Shown here one piece after another: positions 33,596 to 41,407 of a stretch of DNA of 52,094 nucleotides. The position numbers were made by a program, and so were the translations under genes. The notes below the pieces were generated by a model. That model made no database searches. It was not told where the DNA came from and saw nothing but the letters and a program-made list of their open reading frames with translations. Position 1 is the stretch's first letter. Each line of letters begins with the position of its first letter. The DNA comes from a virus: the IMG/VR virus record IMGVR_UViG_3300042923_000131, positions 1 through 52,094 of that record; one strand, 5' to 3'.

Positions 33596-33652
33596 AGTCG
33601 AAACTAGGGAAACCTAGTCCGTTGGAATTAGCCTACCAACGCTGAAGAGATT
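33596..33652 (+). ncRNA. Type II hammerhead ribozyme
   Basis: All hammerhead parts are present in circularly permuted order with stem II open. G12A13A14 is 33600-33602. Stem III (33603-33608/33613-33618, ACTAGG/CCTAGT) is closed by a GAAA tetraloop. C17 is C33619, so cleavage is expected between 33619 and 33620. Stem I is CGTTGG/CCAACG (33620-33625/33636-33641) with a 10-nt loop. The core CTGAAGA (33642-33648) matches CUGANGA. Stem II is AGTC/GATT (33596-33599/33649-33652) with the expected G10.1-C11.1 pair. TGG 33580-33582 and CCA 33655-33657 may extend stem II beyond an internal loop. It self-cleaves between the 33399 and 33676 genes. Confidence 0.9.
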
Positions 33653-33675
33653 GGCCAAGAAGGAGAAAATTAAAA

Positions 33676-34272
33676 ATGGAAAAAACACTAAAAGAAAAAA
33701 GGGATATCAATTTAGTAATGATAGACCAAGAAAAAAACCTATTATTAAATAAAAAAATGGGTGAGCACATCGAAGAGATTTTCGCTAGAGATATTTTTAG
33801 TACATATGATAGAACAAAAAGTACTCCTTTAGAAATTTCATTAGATGATATTTCTGAACTATTAAAAGGATATCCAAAGAGAGTAGGAGGAATTGAAGAA
33901 TTTGAAAGACAAGGAATTTTAATATGGGTAAAAGATGCTAAGCAAGATGATGACAAAGTTACTTTAATATTAACTGCAGAGATTAAAAATAATCAATTCA
34001 TGTCTATGCTAATGTCTGTTGCTGATTTTTATGGAAATATAGTTTTTACATCAAAGAATTATAATAAAGATACAAAACAATTTATTAATTGTGGATTATC
34101 TACTGAGCAGATGATTTATATTAAAAGAAACATAGAAAAAATGGCAGGTAAGGGAACTGGAGAAAATATTTTTGAAAACGAGAAAGCGAAAGAGTTTGCA
34201 AATACTTATGTTTTAAAAACTAAAATACCAGATGATTTGAAAGAAGAAATAGACAATATATTTAATTTATAA
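33676..34272 (+). CDS. Hypothetical early protein downstream of the ribozyme, 198 aa
   Basis: The family is unrecognised. The product is a mixed alpha/beta protein with a long N-terminal helix, a central beta part (VTLILTAEIKNNQFMSMLMS) and C-terminal helices. AGAAGGAG (33659-33665) lies just past the ribozyme, so cleavage at 33619 would give an mRNA with 5'-OH about 57 bases before ATG 33676. It sits between promoters P7 and P8. Confidence 0.7.
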   Translation: MEKTLKEKRDINLVMIDQEKNLLLNKKMGEHIEEIFARDIFSTYDRTKSTPLEISLDDISELLKGYPKRVGGIEEFERQGILIWVKDAKQDDDKVTLILTAEIKNNQFMSMLMSVADFYGNIVFTSKNYNKDTKQFINCGLSTEQMIYIKRNIEKMAGKGTGENIFENEKAKEFANTYVLKTKIPDDLKEEIDNIFNL

Positions 34273-34287
34273 TTAATAAATAAAAAG

Positions 34288-34316
34288 TGTACAAACTATC
34301 AGTTTTATGATATAAT
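34288..34316 (+). promoter_or_regulatory. Promoter P8 (TGTACA-N17-TATAAT)
   Basis: The -35 is TGTACA 34288-34293, the spacer is 17 bp, and the -10 is TATAAT 34311-34316. A second TGTACA lies at 34320-34325. TGTACA is its own reverse complement, so the two copies could be an operator pair. Confidence 0.87.
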
Positions 34317-34360
34317 GAATGTACAAACAAAGATATACTAGAATCGTAAGATAAACTAGA

Positions 34361-34386
34361 ATGCAGAGTTTTAATCGACTCTGCAT
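34361..34386 (+). other. 5' leader hairpin before the 34412 gene
   Basis: A perfect 9-bp stem ATGCAGAGT/ACTCTGCAT with an 8-nt loop lies between P8 and the AAAGGAGG ribosome binding site. It probably stabilises the 5' end of the P8 transcript. Confidence 0.65.
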
Positions 34387-34411
34387 AAAATACAAAAGGA
34401 GGCATAAGGAT

Positions 34412-34951
34412 ATGCTAGCAAACAAAACTGTTAAAGAATTAAGAGATATGGCTAAAGAGCTAGGAATTAAAGGTAGATGGGAAATGATTAAACCAGTATT
34501 GATTATGAAAATAATTGATGCGACAGAATCAATCAATAATACAACTTTGAGAGTAAACGGTGAGGAAACCAAAACTGAAACAGATACTAAGGTAAAAGAA
34601 GTTGAACTTATTAGTAAAGATACGGTAATTAAAGAAGAGAAACAAACCGAAAATACTAAGATTGATAACTATGATGTAGAGAATAGACTACATTACGTAG
34701 ACAAAGCACCTATTGGAACTCTTGTAGCTTTTAAAATTAAAGAAGAGAAAGACAAATATTGTTCTGCTAAGATAGTGAATAAATCAACAAAAAAGCAAGT
34801 TTTAAAAGTAGAGACTAAAAGAGGATTTATTTATATCATACCCTACACAGATATAGTTTGGGTAAAAACTGGTAAGCGTTGGCCAAGTGGAGTATTCGAT
34901 ATGCTAACTGGGGGTAAAAGATATGGCAAAAGTATTTCATCTAGGAAATAA
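34412..34951 (+). CDS. SAP/Rho-N-like N-terminal domain protein, 179 aa
   Basis: Residues 1-40 (MLANKTVKELRDMAKELGIK then a short extension and a helix) form a SAP/Rho-N-like helix-extension-helix. A Lys/Glu linker leads to a C-terminal beta domain (VDKAPIGTLVAFKIKEEKDK to YTDIVWVKTGKRW). It opens the replication operon from P8. The layout fits a DNA-binding replication accessory protein, but the C-terminal domain is unrecognised. ATG 34412 follows AAAGGAGG. Confidence 0.7.
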   Translation: MLANKTVKELRDMAKELGIKGRWEMIKPVLIMKIIDATESINNTTLRVNGEETKTETDTKVKEVELISKDTVIKEEKQTENTKIDNYDVENRLHYVDKAPIGTLVAFKIKEEKDKYCSAKIVNKSTKKQVLKVETKRGFIYIIPYTDIVWVKTGKRWPSGVFDMLTGGKRYGKSISSRK

Positions 34952-35501
34952 AGATACAGATATGAAAGAACTTGTTTCACTTTTACATAAGAAAGCAGTT
35001 AAGAACAAGTTTTTAAATAAAGAATTTAAAGTAGAAAAAGAAGTTATGAGTGAAAAGATTTTAAAATATATGGATAATAAAAAAGTTGATGCCATATTAT
35101 TTAAGCAAAATATAATGTCAGAGAAACGTGATAAAGTAGGTGCTTTGCAATCTACTGTACAAGCTCAAACTTTAAAGTGTGCTAAGATAACAAAAAATAG
35201 AGTAATATTTAATCCTTATAAAGTTGAAGACAGTTTAGGTAAAAAAGCAAGTAAAGAAGTGATACTAAAAAAGTATTCAATTAATAACTGGGATGGAATG
35301 GTAGCTCTTTTAAAGAAAAAAGGTATAGAGCCTAAAGAGTTTATAAAATATGTAACTGTAGAAAAAACAGTTGACAGCGATAAGCTAAATCAGTTAGAAA
35401 GCTTAGGCAAAATAACAATGGACGATTTAGAAGGTACATATGAAGTAGAAGAAATATCATCTTATATACAAATTAGTGAAGTTAAAGAAGGTAATCAATA
35501 A
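34923..35501 (+). CDS. Hypothetical replication-block protein, 192 aa
   Basis: A basic, mostly helical protein that overlaps the upstream gene by 29 nt and precedes the primase. The family is unrecognised. It has no Walker motifs, so it is not a hidden helicase. It may be a primase or SSB partner by position. Confidence 0.65.
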   Translation: MAKVFHLGNKDTDMKELVSLLHKKAVKNKFLNKEFKVEKEVMSEKILKYMDNKKVDAILFKQNIMSEKRDKVGALQSTVQAQTLKCAKITKNRVIFNPYKVEDSLGKKASKEVILKKYSINNWDGMVALLKKKGIEPKEFIKYVTVEKTVDSDKLNQLESLGKITMDDLEGTYEVEEISSYIQISEVKEGNQ

Positions 35502-35522
35502 GCAAAGTAAGGTGTGTCCTAA

Positions 35523-36461
35523 ATGGAGAATACCAAAGGAAATGAACTTGCAAAAGTTTTATACTATTACGGTTTTATATCTAATGCTAATACATCAGAG
35601 CAGAAGATAGTATGTCCTTTTCATAATGATATAAATCCAAGTATGAAAGTAGATTTGATAAAAAACTCATGGATTTGTTTTGGTTGTGGATTAAATGGAG
35701 ACGCTATAAAGTTTGTTCGATATGCAGAAAAAGAATTAAGCGAAATGGAGTCTCTAAAAAAATATTATAAAATATTGAAGTCAAAAAAAACAGCTCATAT
35801 TAAATTAGGAATGAGAATAAAAGAAAGAAAGAAAAATATACAACAAGATTTAATAGAGGCTAAAGATTATTATTATTGTTTAAGTAAAATAGATTGGAAG
35901 AACAATGATACTCAAGAAGTTATCGAAGCTAGAGACTATATGAAAAAAAGAGGATTTACAGAAAACGCTTTAAATTCGTGTAAAGCTAAAATAACATATA
36001 ATGAGCATTATGGTTTGATATTTCCTATGTTAGATAATGGAGAGTTTAAAGGTTGGGTTTGTAGAACAATGCTACCTAGCATAGAAAAGAAAAGAAAATA
36101 TTTATATAATACTGGTTTTAGTAGAGCTACAACTTTAGTAGGAACATATAATGATAAATCTGATTTGTATTTAGTAGAAGGTTATATGGATATGCTAAAG
36201 TTTAAACAATTTGGAATTAGAAATGTAGCAGCTCTTTTAGGATGGAAGATATCAAATGAACAAATATTAAAGCTTAAAGCTAAAGGAATTAAAAGAATAA
36301 TTTCAGCATTAGATAACGATGAATGTGGTAAAAAAGGAAGTGCAGAATTAAGCAAACATTTTGAAGTAAAAAGATTTTGCTATTTAAGAAAAGTAAAAGA
36401 CCCAGGTGATATGACTAAAGAGCTATTTGAAAAGATGAATAAAAAAACAAAAGGGGAATAA
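35523..36461 (+). CDS. DnaG-like DNA primase
   Basis: It makes RNA primers for phage DNA synthesis. An N-terminal CHC2 zinc finger is visible (C31 and H34 in CPFHND; C52 and C55 in ICFGCG), as is a Toprim domain with E219 (LVEGYMD), D264 and D266 (SALDNDECG). At 312 residues it is shorter than host DnaG and lacks the C-terminal helicase-binding domain. It is one base upstream of the SSB-like gene. Confidence 0.9.
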   Translation: MENTKGNELAKVLYYYGFISNANTSEQKIVCPFHNDINPSMKVDLIKNSWICFGCGLNGDAIKFVRYAEKELSEMESLKKYYKILKSKKTAHIKLGMRIKERKKNIQQDLIEAKDYYYCLSKIDWKNNDTQEVIEARDYMKKRGFTENALNSCKAKITYNEHYGLIFPMLDNGEFKGWVCRTMLPSIEKKRKYLYNTGFSRATTLVGTYNDKSDLYLVEGYMDMLKFKQFGIRNVAALLGWKISNEQILKLKAKGIKRIISALDNDECGKKGSAELSKHFEVKRFCYLRKVKDPGDMTKELFEKMNKKTKGE

Positions 36462-36463
36462 AT

Positions 36464-37303
36464 ATGGGATTGATAAGTAAGATAAAAAATGATGTAAAAA
36501 AATCAGGTACTAACAAAGGTAAACTCGCTTATTTAAAAGATGGAGACAAAAAGAGATATAGATTTTTAACAGATATGGACGATGGGTTAGAAGTAGTTTT
36601 TCATGATAGCTTTGCAGCTGGTATTAATGTTCCATGCCAAGAAAACTTTGGACTACCTTGTGATTTTTGCGAAGACTCAGATTTAAGAACAAGAAGTTTA
36701 TATTGCTGGAGTGTATGGGATTATGACTTGAAAGAAGTTAAGCTGTTTTTATTTGCAGTTAACAATTGTTCACCAGTTCCTGCTCTTATGGCTTTATATG
36801 AAACTTATGGAACTTTGATTGATAGAGATATGGTAGTGTCAGTTAATGGTAAAGCTCAAAATAAAACTTTTAATGTAGTTCCTATGGATAAGCAAAAGTT
36901 CAGAAATGAAAAAGCAAAACCATTATCTGAGAAAGCGATATTAAAAATAATTAATAAAGCGTTTCCTACGGATGACTCAGAAGATGACGACGATGATGAT
37001 ATTGAAGAAACTAAAAAAACAAAAACTAAAGCTAAGTCAAAAGCTAAAACAAAACCTGCTAAAAAGTCTAAACCTAAAGAAGACGAATGGGACGAAGAAG
37101 AAGACGAGGATGAAGAAGAAGACGAAATCGATTATTCAGATATGACTCCGAAAGAATTATATGCTATGTGCAAAGAAAAAGATATAGATTGTCAAATTAG
37201 AAAGCCAGCTAAATACTATGCAAAACTTTTAGAAGAATTTGATAAAGCTACTGATGATTGGGAAGACGATGAGGAAGAAGACGATGACGAGTGGGAAGAT
37301 TAA
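36464..37303 (+). CDS. Single-stranded DNA-binding protein (gp32-like) with HeH-like tail
   Basis: The core (KLAYLKDGDKKRYRFLTDMD, with a zinc-type Cys group in PCDFCEDSDLRTRS and YCWSVWDYDLKEVKLFLFAV) resembles phage gp32-like SSBs. After residue 170 come acidic and Lys/Ala/Thr linkers, a helix-extension-helix module (IDYSDMTPKELYAMCKEKD) and an acidic tail (EEDDDEWED). The tail would recruit polymerase, primase and recombination proteins. The module is nearly copied in the 51758/1-590 protein. The next gene starts inside its 3' end. Confidence 0.8.
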   Translation: MGLISKIKNDVKKSGTNKGKLAYLKDGDKKRYRFLTDMDDGLEVVFHDSFAAGINVPCQENFGLPCDFCEDSDLRTRSLYCWSVWDYDLKEVKLFLFAVNNCSPVPALMALYETYGTLIDRDMVVSVNGKAQNKTFNVVPMDKQKFRNEKAKPLSEKAILKIINKAFPTDDSEDDDDDDIEETKKTKTKAKSKAKTKPAKKSKPKEDEWDEEEDEDEEEDEIDYSDMTPKELYAMCKEKDIDCQIRKPAKYYAKLLEEFDKATDDWEDDEEEDDDEWED

Positions 37304-37637
37304 AAATCTAACATTCCAATCATGCTATACTCAGCAAATGGAGTATCAAGAAGAAGTTACAGAGGTAAAAGATTTACCAAAAGATAATTTAGAACATTTC
37401 AGTTATCATATACAAGCTATGGTAGAAGAATTGGGTGAAGTAATGAAAGCTGATAAACGTTGGAAAACTCACAGAAACAGTTCTTATAATTCAGCTGAAA
37501 AGTTAGAAGAAATAGCCGATGTTTTTATAACTGCTATGAATATAGCTATACATTCTGGATATACATCTGATGAAGTTCTAAAAGAAATATCTGATAAAAT
37601 AAATAAAAATTACAAAATATTAGGTGCTGAGGAATAA
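37284..37637 (+). CDS. MazG-like NTP pyrophosphohydrolase
   Basis: The motif HIQAMVEELGEVMKADKRWK followed by EKLEEIADVFITAMNIAI carries the EExGE and EExxD acidic pairs of all-alpha NTP-PPases (MazG/dUTPase-like). It would remove non-canonical or unwanted dNTPs. ATG 37284 overlaps the SSB gene by 20 nt in another frame. A terminator is embedded over its stop. Confidence 0.82.
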   Translation: MTSGKIKNLTFQSCYTQQMEYQEEVTEVKDLPKDNLEHFSYHIQAMVEELGEVMKADKRWKTHRNSSYNSAEKLEEIADVFITAMNIAIHSGYTSDEVLKEISDKINKNYKILGAEE

Positions 37638-37648
37638 TCCTCAGTTTC
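37627..37648 (+). terminator. Stop-codon-overlapping terminator
   Basis: CTGAGGA/TCCTCAG (37627-37633/37638-37644) with an ATAA loop is followed by TTTC. The loop holds the stop codon of the MazG-like gene. Confidence 0.7.
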
Positions 37649-37673
37649 ACTTATATACTAAAGGAGCGAGTAA

Positions 37674-38165
37674 ATGATAGTTATAGTAGAAGGTATAGAT
37701 AGAGTAGGAAAAACAACATTATGTAATAAGTTAAAAAGTGACTTAGGCTTTAAAATTCTTAAAGATGAAGTTTTTAAGCCAGAACATTTCACGGAAGAAA
37801 TAATTGCAGAAAAATTCCTTACAACAGTTAATATGCTAAAACTCTTAAATAAAGATATTGATATAGTTATTGATAGATTTTATTTATCAGAAGCAGTGTA
37901 TGGTTTGATGGAAAGAAAGTATGATAGCAAGTATTTGAAAAAGATAGAGTTAGAACTGCTTAAGCTTGACGCTATTATTATATTAGTAAATCCAACAGAT
38001 ATTGAAGAATCAAGTAAAAAGCATGGAAAAGATTTAACTATACATAGTATTTTATTTAATCTAAGATTTGAAAAAATAATCTTAAGAAAAATTCTATGTA
38101 AATATGATAATTTTAAATTTGTTGTAGAGCATTTAAAAGACTTGAAAGTAAGTGAAAAACTATGA
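37674..38165 (+). CDS. Deoxynucleoside monophosphate kinase (thymidylate-kinase-like)
   Basis: The P-loop EGIDRVGKTTL (6-16) and DRFYLSEAVYG (67-77) are the TMK-type substrate and lid signatures. It turns a (possibly modified) dNMP into dNDP. It opens a run of tightly overlapping nucleotide genes (FAD protein, HAD, ThyX-like, methyltransferase). Confidence 0.87.
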   Translation: MIVIVEGIDRVGKTTLCNKLKSDLGFKILKDEVFKPEHFTEEIIAEKFLTTVNMLKLLNKDIDIVIDRFYLSEAVYGLMERKYDSKYLKKIELELLKLDAIIILVNPTDIEESSKKHGKDLTIHSILFNLRFEKIILRKILCKYDNFKFVVEHLKDLKVSEKL

Positions 38166-39061
38166 ATATGAAAGTGATATTAGGAGCAGGTTTATCAGGA
38201 CTAACTTTGGCTACTTGTTTTAAAAATAACTCAGCCATGATTCCAGTTTTATTCAGTAAAGATTATGGTGGACAGATGAAATCACCTTTTCCTTTAGGAC
38301 CTAGAATTTTACATAATAGTTCAAATAAAGTAATTGAGTTTTTAGATTATTTAGGAATAAAAGATAAGCCTAGAGATTTTAAAATAGGATATTACAAATC
38401 GTGTCAAATAAAAGGTGAAGCAACTGAAAGAGAAAGAATAGAGTATATTTTAAAAACAAGAGGAAACTCTAATATAATTGAAAGTTCAATGTCAGCAAAA
38501 GCTAGTACAATTAATGGTTGGGATATGAATGAAATAAATCTATTAAATAAAATGCTAGTAAAGATAAAGATAGTTAAAAGGCCAATTCATAGAGAACTGA
38601 TTGATGGATTAATAAGAATGGGTGGCAATGATATTTATTCAACTATAGATTATTTTGACTTAGCTAAAATGCTATCAGGTAGACCTTATAGAAGAGCTAG
38701 TATAGCTAAAGAAAAAGATGAAAGTTTTGTAGAGCAGTGTTTTTATTGTATAAAAGTAGATGATGATTCTTTTAAAGGGTATGATTATATTTATAATTTA
38801 GACCCAGAAGATAGCGTAAAAAGAATGACTAAGTTTATTTATGAAGGAGAAACCTATTGTATTTATGAAAGTATGAGACCAGAAAGTTTATTGAATGAAA
38901 TGTCTCATACATTCAGACCGATAAAAAAGCAGATACAAATAGTGCAAAATTTGAATGTAAATAATATTAAAGGAGTAACTTTAGTAGGAAGATATGCTCA
39001 AGTTGACCACTCAGTAAGAATAGATACAATAATAAATAAGTACTGGGAGAGTAAAGTATGA
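38162..39061 (+). CDS. FAD-dependent oxidoreductase / amine-oxidase-like
   Basis: The N-terminal Rossmann motif GAGLSGLTLAT (8-18) and a C-terminal GRYAQVDHSVRIDTIINKYW segment are the ends of a bipartite FAD-binding domain like UDP-galactopyranose mutases and amine oxidases. The middle is unlike any family I know. It overlaps both neighbours by 4 nt and lies next to a divergent ThyX, so it may act on a nucleotide or a DNA base. The substrate is unknown. Confidence 0.7.
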   Translation: MNMKVILGAGLSGLTLATCFKNNSAMIPVLFSKDYGGQMKSPFPLGPRILHNSSNKVIEFLDYLGIKDKPRDFKIGYYKSCQIKGEATERERIEYILKTRGNSNIIESSMSAKASTINGWDMNEINLLNKMLVKIKIVKRPIHRELIDGLIRMGGNDIYSTIDYFDLAKMLSGRPYRRASIAKEKDESFVEQCFYCIKVDDDSFKGYDYIYNLDPEDSVKRMTKFIYEGETYCIYESMRPESLLNEMSHTFRPIKKQIQIVQNLNVNNIKGVTLVGRYAQVDHSVRIDTIINKYWESKV

Positions 39062-39615
39062 ATAAAAGTTGCGTAATAGATATTGATGGTGTACTGAATT
39101 ATTATCCTGAAACATGGTTGGATTTTGTAGCCGATAAGACAGGATTTTTTTATAACAATTTGCATGATATGAAAAATGAAATAAGTTATAATGAATACAC
39201 TAAATTAAAAGAAGAGTATCGAAATTGTGGAATTAAAGAGAATTTAAAAGTAAGAGAAGGAGCTGTAGAATTACTGGATTATTTAAAATCAATAGGATAT
39301 TACATAATTATTACAACAGCTAGACCAGTAAATTTACATCAAAATTTAATGTCTCAAACATCTAATTGGCTAAAAAAGAATAAGCTAGATTATGATAATT
39401 TATTCTTCTCTTTTAAGAAACATCTAACTATAGTAGAATATTTTAAAAGTATAGATTTTGCTATTGAAGATAATAGATATTATATAAACGATATAGCTGA
39501 AATGGGGTACAAAGGTTATTTAGTAGATAATATTTATAATCAAGGAGACGTGGAAGAAAAAGTAGTAAGAGTGAAAAATCTAAAAGAAATTGAGGATGAT
39601 TTAAAATGCCGATAA
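39058..39615 (+). CDS. HAD-family nucleotidase/phosphatase
   Basis: Motif I is VIDIDGVLNYYP (6-17), motif II is IITTARPVN, and FAIEDNRYYINDIAEMG is motif IV-like. This is close to 5'(3')-deoxyribonucleotidases. It could dephosphorylate host dNMPs so that a phage-specific nucleotide dominates. It overlaps the genes on both sides. Confidence 0.8.
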   Translation: MNKSCVIDIDGVLNYYPETWLDFVADKTGFFYNNLHDMKNEISYNEYTKLKEEYRNCGIKENLKVREGAVELLDYLKSIGYYIIITTARPVNLHQNLMSQTSNWLKKNKLDYDNLFFSFKKHLTIVEYFKSIDFAIEDNRYYINDIAEMGYKGYLVDNIYNQGDVEEKVVRVKNLKEIEDDLKCR

Positions 39616-40640
39616 ATAATAACCTTAAGAAAAAAGATTTTCCAATGCGGTTGAAATTTGATAAAAGTCCATATACTTATTATCAAAATAATTTAGAATC
39701 AATAGATGTAAAGTTGATAATGGCTCCTAAATATGAAGATGTAAGAACTGGATGTATTGCTTTTGCTAACGCTACATGGGCTGACAGACCTTGGAATAAA
39801 AATGAAATTAATAAATATATGAGTGAAAAAACACAAGATAAATTTATGTATCATATATTTAGTAAAAAGATATTGCCGACAACTATGGAAACTATTCAGT
39901 TGACTTTTAAAATATCAGGAATAAGCTTACAAGAAGTAACTCATATTCTCAGATATAGAAATGCAACGTTTTCAGCAGAATGTTCTGGTGATAAATTTTT
40001 ACATGATAAAGGGTTTTTAATCCCAACGTCAATAGAGAACTCCAAAGAATTTGATGAAAGATATGTAAAAATATGCGAAGATGCTAAAGCGTTATATTGT
40101 GATATGGTAGAAACAAAAGAAATAAATATACACGATGCTAGATATATAATGCCAAGATGCTTAGAAACTTTTTATTTTATGAGTATGGATTTAAAAACAG
40201 CTTTACAATTTATATATGATAGAGTAGATAAACAGATTCAGCCACAAACTGATAATGTTTTAGCTTATCAAATGATTTCAGCCTTATGTATACAATATCC
40301 TATTTTAGTTAAAATTATAGGTAAAGATTTTATACACAGAAAGGCTGATTTTTATATAAATACAGCTAGACAATTTAGAAGTACAAACTGGTATTGTCCA
40401 GATAAAGACTCTGATGTATTTGAATATAACGAAGAAGATTTTATTTACGGTGATAAAAGACGTGATGAAATGCTAGGTTTGTGTGATGTATTATATCCAT
40501 CAAATGTATTCAAATTTATATTAGAAGATTTAGAAAAATTCTTAGTTAATTTAGAAAAGCATATTGATTCAAAATATGGTAAAGATTTTTTCAAAGAAGA
40601 TTTAACAAAAGAAGATATAGGATGGTGCTATAATATATGA
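39606..40640 (+). CDS. Divergent ThyX-like flavin-dependent thymidylate synthase
   Basis: The ThyX fold is suggested by THILRYRNATFSAECSGDKF (113-131) in place of RHRxxSxNExSxR, and ARYIMPRCLETFYFMSMDLK followed by LQFIYDRVDKQIQPQTD. RYR replaces RHR, and the dUMP-binding Arg after the Ser appears to be Asp or missing; the AQWEI motif is also lost. At 344 residues it is longer than usual. It may make thymidylate or a modified pyrimidine such as a hydroxymethyl form. It neighbours a dNMP kinase, HAD enzyme, FAD protein and methyltransferase. Confidence 0.72.
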   Translation: MPINNNLKKKDFPMRLKFDKSPYTYYQNNLESIDVKLIMAPKYEDVRTGCIAFANATWADRPWNKNEINKYMSEKTQDKFMYHIFSKKILPTTMETIQLTFKISGISLQEVTHILRYRNATFSAECSGDKFLHDKGFLIPTSIENSKEFDERYVKICEDAKALYCDMVETKEINIHDARYIMPRCLETFYFMSMDLKTALQFIYDRVDKQIQPQTDNVLAYQMISALCIQYPILVKIIGKDFIHRKADFYINTARQFRSTNWYCPDKDSDVFEYNEEDFIYGDKRRDEMLGLCDVLYPSNVFKFILEDLEKFLVNLEKHIDSKYGKDFFKEDLTKEDIGWCYNI

Positions 40641-41407
40641 ATGTGAATAATTCAAATAGTGAGTTTCAAAACTTTAGTGAATGTGATTTAACAAAGCACT
40701 GGTCTTATTCTAATTACAATAGAAATTTAATGATGGCTAATATTATTAAAGATTTAGCTGATAAAAGAAGATATAATTTACCAAATATGATATTAGAAAT
40801 AGGAGCAGGAGATAGTCCTTTGGAATATATGAGCGTAGCAAATTTTAATACATATTGTACTGAATGGATTAAAATAGATGGTGATGCTAAGAGATATAAG
40901 GATGATGCTAGCATAAAGTTATTTGATATTGAAAGTAAAGACTTCTATAATTTTATACAGACTCTTAGATGTAAACCTAACGTTGTGGTAATGTCAGAAG
41001 TAATTGAGCATATGAGTTCAAAAGAATCAGCTAAAAAAGTTATAGAAAATTTGTATCATGTTATGGAAGAAGAAAGTTATCTTTTATTAACAACTCCTAC
41101 TCCACCTTTAGATGGTATATATGAAGAAAGAGTTTGGCCAGATGACCATGAATTTGAGTTTACATATGACGAGATATATGATATACTAAATATATACTTT
41201 AAAATAGAAAAAAAGATTGGATGGAGCTTAGAAGAGCGAGAGTATAATGATTTACTTAAGAATGATGAGTTTATTGGAAAAACCTATTTGAATTTAAAAG
41301 GTTTAATGCCAGAAGGATATATTAGAAGTTTGATATCTTTATTAGCGTATCCAGAAATGAATAGGCAAGTATTATTAGTATGTAGGAAAAGAAGGGTTAT
41401 TTTATGA
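40637..41407 (+). CDS. Class I SAM-dependent methyltransferase
   Basis: Motif I is ILEIGAGDSPLEYM (about 52-65); motif IV-like is VVVMSEVIEHMSS; the substrate loop is LLTTPTPPLDG. The pattern suits small-molecule, sugar or nucleotide methylation rather than DNA methylation (no DPPY). It overlaps both neighbours by 4 nt in the nucleotide operon. Confidence 0.8.
   Translation: MNVNNSNSEFQNFSECDLTKHWSYSNYNRNLMMANIIKDLADKRRYNLPNMILEIGAGDSPLEYMSVANFNTYCTEWIKIDGDAKRYKDDASIKLFDIESKDFYNFIQTLRCKPNVVVMSEVIEHMSSKESAKKVIENLYHVMEEESYLLLTTPTPPLDGIYEERVWPDDHEFEFTYDEIYDILNIYFKIEKKIGWSLEEREYNDLLKNDEFIGKTYLNLKGLMPEGYIRSLISLLAYPEMNRQVLLVCRKRRVIL

Noticed and set aside
37239-37283. Upstream start of the MazG-like gene
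   Set aside because: The extra residues are a frame-shifted read of the SSB gene's acidic tail; ATG 37284 gives a normal family length.
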